A DNA stretch of 64,000 nucleotides from Chaenocephalus aceratus. Lineage: Eukaryota > Chordata > Actinopteri > Perciformes > Channichthyidae. The position numbers and the translations under genes were made by a program. The notes under the pieces were generated by a model, which was given only the letters and a program-made list of their open reading frames with translations, did no database searches and was not told the origin of the DNA. The stretch covers positions 408,501 through 472,500 of the forward strand of contig JAMFTG010000061.1 in assembly GCA_023974075.1 (NCBI GenBank), written 5' to 3'. Positions 12,232-24,200 of this stretch are shown in pieces (positions within the stretch are counted from its first letter, which is position 1; the number at the start of each line of letters is the position of its first letter).

Positions 12232-15200
12232 CCGAGCTTTAATGAAACACAGAGACCCAGACGTAATAGTATTGCATCATATTATTTTCGAATCAATAAT
12301 TTTTCAAATTATGATTTTTTTTCAATAAAATGTTTTCCTCCTGGTCTCTCGCGCCCCACACTTTGGGAACCACTGTTCTAGCGCACTCGAGCTGGTTTCT
12401 CCATTCTTACCTACCCTACCTGTCGTGGCTTCCTTCCTTGTCTTTCCACCAAGCCACTAGACGCCTTAAACAGACAGTTCTAACTCGTTTCTTTCCTTTA
12501 AATTACTCACAGTTTGAGGTGTTGCTTGGCCTCCGATGGTTTAGAAGATGTGTTTGCTCAAAAATAAAATAACCAACTTTTGCACATGCAACAAAGAAAA
12601 ATAGGCCTTTACAATATTCAAAAGAAATAGGCAAAACTCAAATAAAACAACACAACTTAGGTATTCTTCGCGACAGGGGAAGCAAATACAGACATCACAA
12701 CACGTAGCTTTACGGGAGATCGTCTCACCACCGTAGCTGTCAATCTGATCAAAAGACGTGTTCAATGGCATTAAAACGAGACAAAACGCGGCTGAATCGG
12801 TTAATCCATAGGTTTTTAATGTTTCTGAGTAATAATTGTTTTATTTATAATCCATAATTCAATTTGTATGTAAAACTCGGAGAGTAAAAGTTAGCTGCTA
12901 ATGGTAGCCACCAGAGTTATCGCAGCTTCCGGTTTTGGCTATGCGGCAGTCTCACACACACACATTACCAAATAAGGAGTGTGTGGGAGTTCCCCTCAAT
13001 TCCATTGGCTCTGACGGTTAGAAAGAGGTGTCAATCAGCAAAATCGAGCAAGGGGGGCCAGAGATCGGTCAAATCCACCCAAATGACCCCAGAAGTGTTT
13101 TTGTTGCTAAATCTCTCTAAAAATGTCAAATTTCACTTGTTTTGCATCAATCTGGATGCAGGGTACTTATTATATGTTGTACTTTGGATTCCTAAAGCTT
13201 TTAGTCTACCATCCCATCATCCAAGGGTAGTTTTCACTATAAGTAATCTTTTTTTTGGATGGACACAATAATTTACTTTTTTTTACCATGTTCAATCTGA
13301 ATTTACTTTAAAATAAAAACATCTATATTGATTCTGACTCAGGTGTATCATTGCTTTGAGAGAAAAGATTATTAATTTACCCCTTTTAGAAGATATGGTC
13401 GTTTGTTCTGGGCATGTCCTTTTCGAGCCTGAGACCTGAAAAACAGGCTCGGGGCTGAACAAGCTAACGTTAGCGAACTGAATAGCGAACTCGATGAGGG
13501 ATAATTGCAGGTGACAATAGTTTCAGAGGAGCGTACCTATGTCAGTTCAGAGGAGGAAGCACTTACTGTTGTAATTAGACCTTAGCTTGTTAGTATGTTG
13601 TTATAAATTATAAACTGAGGATTTGACCGCGTCGCTATGGTTGATACTTTTAGAAACAGGCTGTTATATAAAGTATTGAAGTATGAAACAAGTAAAACTA
13701 CATTTTGCTTTAATCCCATGTAATTGTAGAATGAACACAGTCTTCCTTTGAAGATGTATAAGTCAGGTGTCTTGAGTCGCATTACCTTCAGATCATTGTT
13801 CTACACATGTGTAAATATTATTTTCCACTTGTTACCTTTGTGAGTCTATTTTTATGCAGCTCTGCGTGATTTTGTGGCTACAATTCAGACTAATACTAGA
13901 GGTGGAGAAGTACTCAGATATTGTACTTGAGTAAAAGTAGGTGTGTGCGTGCGTGCGTGTGTGTGTGTGTGTGTGTGTGTGTCATGAAAGTACACCATTT
14001 GCACAGATTATGTACAAAAATACAGTAATTTGGTAAATGTCTCTCTATATTTCCACAGATCGATTGATTGGTTCCTCCGAGCCAATCAGGGCTCCTCTGG
14101 GTGGTGATGTCATCCTGCCGTGCGTTCTGCAGCCTCAGATCAACATGGAGAATGTGACAGTGATGTGGTCGAGGACCGACATCCCTGTGGACCCAAACAG
14201 GTACTGTGCTATATTACCATTAATGCACACAGTGTACACAATACCTTGTTTTTTATCATTTTTTTTTTCAGGATATTTAATAAAGCAAATAAACAAACAA
14301 CAACCGAACAGACGCATCCAGTCAACCAAAGATCTCAGAGCTAAGCTGTCATACTCATAATAGATTACATTTTTTATAGCGCCTTTCAAGGGACCCAAGG
14401 CCGCTTTACATGCTGTAAACAAACAAACAAACAAACAAACAAACAAAGTAGGGCAAATAATAAAGTGAACGTTTAATAAATAGCAGTGGGGGTGTGATGG
14501 GTTAGGGGTCAAAGGCCATACTACTAAAATCAGATGAGATGGAACTTTATTTATCCCCTCGGCGAAATGCAGGCAGCAACAGGGTCAGTTAAAAATAAAG
14601 ACACAATAGAATAAATAAAGTGATAAAGTAACTGTTGAAAGAACGTATCACAGTAAAACCTTGAGCATTTGAATGAACATGTTAAATATGTTTACACACG
14701 TGTGCATATATAACCTCCACATACACCAGGTGCCTGAATACCATGAACCCCACCATGTGACAACTGCTGGAAACGAGAGAAGAAGAAGACGAATATAGTT
14801 TAAAATAAATTGTAATTGTGGTTAAATAACATTTATTTGGTCAATTTAAACGGTAAGTAACGTTATTATGTCAGGTGTGCGTGACCTGTGCGGTGCCGCT
14901 GCGCGTTAGTCATTTGCAAAGTGCTAAAGCAGTCATGGACGTAACACTGCATCTACTGCAGGTAACAGTTCAGATCATGGGGACATTACGTAACCCGCGG
15001 CCGCCGTCGTGGACACTAACGTCCTCCCGCCGACTCGCCGCTGTTGTGCCAAATCATGCACCCCCACCGTGAAGTGCACCCCTCCAAAAAAGATGCTTCT
15101 ATTAATCCTACTCTGAAGCACTTTGGAGGGTATAGTTGTAGGACTAGTACCAATAAATGGAGCAAGTTTCATGCATGTGACACGTTTACTGTCGGAGATA

Positions 15201-18200
15201 GCAAGGGGTGCATATCGTGGCAACCAGGCTGCTCATAAAAAGCACCCCTCAAAATAAAAATGTTTCTATTAATCCCACCCTCAAGCACTTGATGTAAAAA
15301 TAAACAATACATTTTAAAGCACAAGTATTCAGACAGGACGTCACAATTAAATATAAACATATATTAAATAACAAATGTACTGAAAAAGAAGTGACGAATG
15401 AATGCAAAATCCAGGATTCGACGACCCAACCATCAAAATACGGAGCGAAAAGTTTAACCACAAGAGTCAAGACTACGTGAGCTACCACTAAACGACAAAA
15501 GTCACAACAAATCGAGAGGGACAACATAGAATAGCGGACTATACGTTTCATTTTCAAATGCGCGTTCCCGTGACAAGGGGTGCATTTCACGCATAATTTG
15601 GCACAACACTGGCTTTGCCCGCCTCGCCCCGTCTTCGTCGCCCCAAACACCGCCACCGCTCGGCGGCCCGCAAGTGCCAGAAGACCTCGGCAAAACCGAG
15701 CCTGCCCAGCAGCGACGTGCAGTCAGGGAGGCAGAGGAGGCAGATCCTCACCTGTCATGTAACGGGGAAAAAACTAAATAATAATAAAACGTCTCCACTG
15801 ATCTGTGTTGTAAATGTGATTTCTGTTTGTTTCCAATCGCTTTTTATAGTCAAAATCGGCAAATTTGCAGAGCTCCGCTACTTGAGCGATGGGAAGTGAG
15901 GCAGGGACGAGCTCTGCCTCACGTAAGCCCACAGTAACTGGCTGGAGCGCGGGCACTAATGGAGCGCGGGCACTTATTTTGTGAGCGCGCTCAAGCCAGT
16001 TACTGTGGGGTGAGGCACAGATGCGTCACCCCACAGAAACTGGCTGGAAAGCAATATTCGGTTATTTTCAAAAGCTTTTTTAGTCTGATGCTTCGATTCA
16101 TTTTAAACAGACCGTTCAACAGAAGGATACCCAACGTCTAAACATTGGATTGTTCTCTCTTAGTAAGATCCCATTTTCATTACAATTGTAGTCTTCCCTG
16201 GACTTGAAGATGAAGTCCATGCTCTCCTTCTGGACAACAATCTCTATTACTGTTTGTAAAAGTCCTCCTTATCTTCCTCTAGTTTCAAAAGTCTAGTTTG
16301 TTGTTCGCTTCTACCGTCTCTGCGTAGAATAACAGTAGCAACAAGAACCTGTGGGCTCACGTGCGCCCCCTGCAGTGCAGCAGAGGTTATGGCCGCCTCC
16401 CCTGGTGCTTTTTTCATTGCCGTTGTACGATGAGAGCAGCGAGCCTAAATATCATATATACGTGAAATAAGTTCTTTAGAGATTATGGATGGCGAGGACA
16501 CATGTAATAAAGGGATCTACAAACATTACATTAGTGACACACAGGGAGATGGTGCAGGCATGCGCTGAGGGCCCGCTTCCCAGCCAGTTTCTGTGGGCTT
16601 ACGAGAGGCAGAGCTCGTCCCTGCCTTTTCGCATATTGTATTATTGATACACAAACATTATATTGCAGTTTTAGTGTCGCCAACTCCGTTTCTAATATGC
16701 AAAATGCTTCTATGATTATTTTAGTATTTTCGATCTCTCTCCCCCGTCTGCTTGCGAGGGGGCGGGGCAGTTTACACACACGCAGCTGCTACATGCAGCA
16801 ACACACGGAGGAGATGGCGGAGAGAACGCGCTCCAAGGTGGTTAAACTTTACCCGTCTCGATGCTCGTTACCAAAAGTGCAATAACAGTTTATCATGTGA
16901 GGGCGGTAACACGAGCAATTTGTCTAAACATGTATCAAAAGTGCTCCACATCCAGACGGAGGAATGCACCGGGTTCCACTGTCTTTCCAGCAGCTCTGCA
17001 GCCACGTCCACGAGCAACGTTTCCACGTCAGGTGTTCTGTATGCTAGCAGCACCACACGGAGTTAACTACATTATACAAACATGGGTTATGATTAGAGGA
17101 AACTGAGTTATTTATTTTGTTAAAGTTTCAGCTATTCTGGATTCTGTTTACAGTTCTGTCATCAGATTATTTAATATGATTTGTTAAAACATTGTTGTTT
17201 CTTTTGATGTGAAATATTATTTATTTAATTTAAATAAAAAGCAATGTTAGTTTTGTTCACAATTTGTTTAGTTAGTTTACCTTATTTTTTTCTCCAAAAG
17301 AACCGATAAGAGTACCGTTAAAAGACCGGACCGATAAGCGGTATCGATAAAAGTAGTAGTACCGTTAAAACTTTAACGATAAAACAAGAATACAGTTTAA
17401 AAGGGAAGTGATTTGTAAAATATCCATAAAGAAAAAGTAAATCTGTTTACAGTTCTGTTTCATCTGGGTGTTGAGTAGGGGTGTAACGGTTCACAGAGGT
17501 CACGGTTCGGTACAACAAGAAAAAGCAAAAAAAAGTCCCAAATGCATAATTCCAGGTTTGTTGTTATTTATGTTTGAACAGTAGTGCACGTTTCAGTCTC
17601 AAAATAAGGAACTCTGACATTTTGAATAATTAACTGTATTAAACAGTTAAAAACAAACCAAACACTCAGATGGCCATATGATCTATAATGGCTGATGTCA
17701 AACTAAAAGGTTTCATCAAGCTGTAAAACTAAAAAGAATGTCTTACATCATAAATAATAAGAAAGTGTTTCAAGAGCGCAAAGTCGTTGAAAAACATATG
17801 CCAAAAGCTTCCGTTATTTATTTTGGTCTCTCGGCTTTCACGTCTCTTGTCTTCTTAAAAGCAGCGGGGATCAGCTGTTGATCTGCTGCTGTCTTTCGCC
17901 GGGCTCCGGTGATTGGCTAATCTGGGTGATGCCTTCTGATATGATGTAGCATGTTTGGCGTGTGTTCCCATTAGCATACCGCACCGCTATCGAACAACGC
18001 CGACGCACCGTCCTCGTCCGATCCACCACTCGCACACTTCATCGTTGTTTAGTCCACAGGGAACCCGACATGTTCCCACACAGCTGGTTTAAAAGAAGCA
18101 GGTGGGTTCTAGCTCCTGTGTGTTATCTGAAATCGCCATACTAACTTTTCTTCTTCTTGTATTTTGTTCGTTTTGTTGTTGTGTTTCTTCTCGTTCTTCA

Positions 18201-21200
18201 TTTGTTGTTTAAGGGCGGCTGGCAAACATCTTTTAGGCGCAATACCGCCCCTGGATTATAAATAGTGTAGTGGATACTGCCCTGAAGGACAGACTTTTTT
18301 CCCACTCGTAAAAAAAAAGGCGTATTCGCCGTGTGACTGCATGCGCCAAACCGTGACGTCCGAACCGTGACGGGACGAATACGGATACCGTTACACCCCT
18401 AATAGTGACATCACTTTTTAACACGTGGGCCTCTATTGGCTAGCGCTCCAAGACATTGTACTTGATATGCTATGAGGAGGGACTTTTCCAACACATCCCT
18501 AAGCAGTTGACCAATCACAACAGAGCCAGATTGATGCTTTTAACTTCAATATTTAAAAAAAAATCTACCCTGCTTACACCTGTATGCCGTGAGCTGATTA
18601 TCGAGCCTTCATTGCAACAGTTGCGGGTACGCTGTGTATATGCGTGGGATAGTAGAACATTCCACTGTAGCGCCCGGGACATTAACGGTAAACCCTACAT
18701 GTTTGAGCACCCTCGATGAAACGTCAAGCTACCCCACAGCACCCCCACAATAAATCTCTGGCTCCGCCCCTGAGGGCTAAGCCCCGAATGTTTCCAGGTC
18801 CAGGAAACGCCCCTGGTGCACCCCCTCTAATCTCTGCTGCACCCCGAGTCCTTTTGTTCTGGAACCGGGCCTGAACGTGTGTGGCGTTATAAATAATAGA
18901 TAAACTTAGAAACAGGGGCTAACGTAGCGTTTTGGTTCCTACAGGTACGTTCACCGGCACCTTGGCCCCGACGAGGCCCAGAAGATGGCGTCGTACGTTG
19001 GGAGGACGGAGATGTTCCCAGACGGCCTGAAACTCGGGAACGGTTCCCTCCGGATCAGAAACCTGAAGCTCTCTGATGACGGGAGATACAGATGTGTCAT
19101 CCCACAGCTGCCGTTAGATACCACCATAAAGCTGGAAGTCTTCGGTACGTCTTTTTTAATGTAACGACTACCAGTCAAAAGTTTCTCACACCTTCTCTTT
19201 CAATGGTTTTATTTTTTTTACATTGTAGGTTAATACTGAAGACATCAAAACTATGAAAGAACACATATGGAATATCTAGTTAACAAAAAAGTGTTAAAAA
19301 ATCCAGAATATGATTTATATTTGATATTCTTCAAAGTAGCTCCCTGTTGCCTCGATGACAGCTTTGCACACTCTTGGCCTCTCCATATGTGTTCTTTCGT
19401 AGTTTTGATGTCTTCGGTATTGTCGTAGCAGCTTAAATCAGCGGCTGTCTTAGAGTAAAAGATGAGTTAGGCAAAGAAACCACAATATCTATATAAAGTA
19501 TTTTGAGATCTTGGTTTTATGTTTGCAAGCAGACACCTCCACCAAAGAGTGTGTCCTGTTCTGTTACAGCCGCTCTTAAAGGGAAACGATTACTTACAGG
19601 TAGTCGCCCTATGGCAGTAGGCAAAACTCAAGACCTACAAATAAAGTCCCTTACACACCAAGCGATTTCGGCCTTCGATAGATTCATTAATTTGTTGGAC
19701 GATACATTTTCCCGGAAATGATTGCGATAAACGATAATATTGTCGGCACCGTTGTAAGACCCTTTTAGACCTGATTATATTATACACAATAATAATTCAA
19801 ATTGCATCCTTTCAAACAGAACTTTTTATTGAACATCCAACATTGCAAATGAAATGTGAAATAATATTCAATATAATAAAGTGTATACAATAAATAAAAC
19901 AAATTAAATTATAAAAATGTATTATATCACACACAACCAAAACAAACTAAATAGGACTCAGGCTGGAAAACAGAGCTCTCTCTCTCATATATTTATATAT
20001 ATGTATATATTAGGGCTGTCAAACGATTACATTTTTTAATCAGATTAATCACAGTTTTAAAAATTAATTAATCAGATTAATCACCATTCGAACTATGTCC
20101 AAAATATGCCATTTCTTTATGTATATTGTTGGGAATGGAAAGATAAATGAAAGAAGGCGGATATATCCATTTAGCATACAGTATCTATGTTTATTATAAC
20201 ATTGTTCTGTGTGTCAAAATGAAAGACAGCCCACACACCTATCAATCATCACACCGTGGTCTTAATTCATTACGTGTTGATTTCTATCAACGGGGGAGCA
20301 CTTCAGGAAAGTCGACAGAAGGGGGGGGGGGCTAGTGGAGTACTTCGTGACCACAGAGTGTGACCGACTCTGTCGTCTCGGTGATCTAACCGCCTTCTGG
20401 AAAAGCTTCACAAGTACGTCGGTACGCAAATGCGCGTTGTGACACAAGTGACGGTACGCATTTCAGAATACGCACATAACCTGCGTACCAGTTATGTGCA
20501 CCCCTGTACCAGAGCCATATTATTACTATCATATGGCTCTGCCCTGAACTACAGCACAAGTAATCTCCGTCGTGACTTCCTGCAACAAACACCACGCCCG
20601 TTATCAAAGATGTTCTATTGAGAAGACGATCACTACGTGACAAAGTTTTCAAAACCGTGGCTCCTGAAATCAGTCTGACTAACTGCTGTCTGTGCAATTT
20701 ACTCCGCACGAGTTGGCAGACTTTATTTAGCTTACTTTAACATCATGTTCATGGTGGGGCCAAGCCATTTCTTGGTATGGGTGTAGCCTACCCCAGCCAT
20801 ACCCCGGCGCTGCCACTGGTGGCACGTATGGGGCGGGCCATTCTGCACATGCGTTAAATGCGTTAAATATTTTAACGCAATTAATTAAAAAAATTAATTA
20901 CCGCCGTTAACGCGATAATTTTGACAGCACTAATATATATATACAAGCAAAAAAAAACTCCTTAAAACAACAGTAAAGCGTACAGTCCACTGTCAAAGAC
21001 CCAGACGCCTCAAACAGGCCATATCCAGATCTGTATTTCAAAGATTTCGAGCGAGGAACACCAACATGTTTGCATTGTCGGGCAAATGCATCTTTGATTG
21101 CAAAGCGCAACCCTGTCTCCTAAAAATAACGTTCCCACAGAACTGAACTGCATTCTCAATTACGTTTAGCTAGAAACGTATTTTCTCCCACGTACGTTCC

Positions 21201-24200
21201 TTATCTCAAAATACGTTTATTTTCTACATATCTTTGCCATTATTGTCTTGCTTATAATAATGAAAATAGTCATTTATAAATATAATTTTAGAGCACACCT
21301 TTGAAATCTGTAGGCGAGGCTGTCATTTCTCCAGCTGTTCCTCTCATGAGCGAGGCAGAACATAATAGTTGTATCAGCCAAAAAGCTGCCGTGTCCATTT
21401 ATTGCACCTCAAACATTAAAACACATCCAGAGTTACGTGTTCTGAACTTCCTCTACGAAGAAAGGACAGTACAGAAGATCTCTGTGGCTTCAGGCTTGAT
21501 CGCCGTTCAACTGACAGCGTTGGTTTCCCCAAAAGTGGGCGGGGCCGTAAAGTGACGATTTTTACTCTCCTATTATTCAAAACCATTCCTATTTATTCCG
21601 ACGTAAATTAGTGTTTATCTTTTTATTTATTCGTTTTTATTTTAAAATCGTATAATGTCGGACTTTTGTCCCGTCTGGAGGAAAAGAAACGGCTCAGAGC
21701 CTCAAAATACTGACATCTGTATTTTGAAAATCTTTTTTTCCTTCTAATTTGTTATTCTTTTCTAAATAACACTGTTCAGTGCGAAGCATGGCCAAGACGC
21801 AGAGACGCGAGGCGACGTTCCGTGGGGACGGGTTTATTTGGTGTCAGTTTGGTGTGTACGCACCTATTAACGGTTGGGTGTCGCAGCTACCCCCTAGAGA
21901 AAAAGTCTTCCTTTGTCCCTGTCCTTCCTGAAGTGTCATAAAACCACCTTGTCCAACACCTGTTTTACACATACACTTAAGTCACTCCCAGGATCTGACC
22001 TACTCAGAGAAACAGTTTAGCAATGTTAATACATTTGATAACATTCCCCCCTTTGATTAATTTGAATCACTAATTGTGGTGTCAACTTTAAGACTAATTA
22101 ACATTGGCATGTATATTTGTCAGTTCGAAAAGTGTTTCCACATCAGGTAGGTCTGTCCTAAATGCTCTGTCACTCTCCATCCTCCCACATGCTTAGTTTG
22201 CACTTTAGAGTTAGACTCCCATACATTGTTACAAATATAATACAAAGTATAAGAAGTGAATCAACTACCGAGGCGTCCCTGAGCAAGGCACCGCTCCCCA
22301 CACGGCTCCCCGGGCGCCGTTCAAAATGGCAGCACACTGCTCCTAACACTAGGACGGGTCGAATGCAGAGGAACAATTTCCCCACGGGGATTAATAAAAG
22401 TCCATCTTAATCTTAATCTTATCAAAAAATCCAAAATGTTGAAATAGAATATAAACCCCTTTAGGTCAAATTGTCATGTAACCATTTATCGAAGGAATAA
22501 CATCACAAAAAATGTCTTCAAGCTTTCTAAAGCAGTTTAACTTATTAATCCTTTTACCCAAATGTTTAGGTATTAGTGTTGAACTTGCTTAACCGGTCAG
22601 ATTTAGATTGAGTTACAGCCCAATTATTTTCCATTAGATCATCTACAGCAGTGCTTCTCAAAGTGTGGTCCGCGGACTACTGGTGGTCCGTGAGCGCCCC
22701 CTAGTGGTCCGTGAGTATATTGGTAAAATTTCACATTTGAAATAAATAAATTTATTTAAGTTTTTCGCACTCTCGCGGGAATATCTCCGCAATGCAACGA
22801 GCTTAAGTTTCACTTTCGATTGCATGATAAAGCCCAGATAAGCACCTTCATCACACATGTTGCCACTTGTTTGTACCATTTTCAGGCGATTTGTAAAAAA
22901 CGATGTGTTTTTGGATATTTGTGGAGTTAGGTGGTCCGTGAGTGTTTTTTTATTGGTTAAGTGTCCTTGGTATGAAAAAGTTTGAGAAACACTGCCCTAC
23001 AGTAATATCATTTCATACTTTCACATAGCAAACACATACCCTTTCATTTGTACTTTTCTCTTTAAATCTCACATTCTCTTCCCCTTCGTTTCATATTTAT
23101 CTTAAACTTCCTGTTTTAGAAGAAATAACACATTCTCTTAACCAACATTGCAACTGGAAACTTTCTTTTCTCCAAATTAGTTTTCATAAAGTTAACATTC
23201 AGAATACCTCATTCAGTTACATTATCAATGTGGATTTTAGGAACGCTCTCGTTTCCCACAAAGCCCCAAAATCATGCAGTTACACTGATCGCATGCAGAC
23301 ATACATTCACACTCATACTGTCTGGTTGTCAAGTCAGGTTTGGCCAGGTACAACCCAGTCAGTCGTTGACAGTGCTTTTCTCAAGTAACACTGTCAGTCA
23401 GGGTCAAAGGTCATTGGGTCTCAGTCTTTTGGTCATGTGTCATGCTCTGCAGAGACTTTCATATTTCAGCATAGGCAGGTATCCTTTGTCTACAAAAATC
23501 TGTCGTATATGATACTGGGCTCCATCAATAAAAACATCCTCCCCTCTGTCATGAACCTTGGAGTGACCTTCACTAACATTTTTAAATTCGACAAGCAGGT
23601 CAGCACGTAGTCAAATCCTGCTTTTTTAAATACGACTATTGGCCAAAACCAAGTCGTATTTATCTTTTAAAGACCTAAAGGGTTATTAACGCCTTTGTTT
23701 CCTCGAGACTGGATTACTGCAGCGCTCTGTATGTGGGTATGGACCAGGCCTCAATAGACGCCTGCAGCTAGTGCAGAACGCAGCTGCTCGTCTTCTCACT
23801 GGCCATAACAAGCACGACCACATCACCCCAATGCTGGCCTCACTGCACTGGCTTCCAGTTCGGCTCAGAATTGATGTTAAACTCCTTTTAATTGTTTTTA
23901 AAGCCCTAAATGGGCTGGCTCCTCCTATATAGCCGAACTCCTCCATCGCCACACCCCAGAGCCTTAAGGTCGGCTGACCAGCTGCTGCCGGTAGTGCCCA
24001 AGACCAGGTTCAAAACCCGAGGGCACCGAGCCTTCGCAGCGGCTGGCCCCAGGCTCTGGAACACTCTGCCCCTCCATTACCTCATTCACATCAACGGTGC
24101 TTCAGGGCCGGTTCGGAGCTGGAGCTTGAAAAGCACCTGGTTTTCCTGTTCACACCGCAGCGGAGCCGCCTCTTAGCTCCGGAATCCGGTTCGTTTCAAG

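Noticed and set aside
12384..14058. A separate leader exon making V2 an independent gene
   Set aside because: No ATG with a hydrophobic leader and phase-1 donor was found. V2 joins V1 in phase instead, so a single gene is the simpler reading.
23686..23952. Minus-strand 88-codon frame
   Set aside because: Shadow of the L2-like LINE coding strand.
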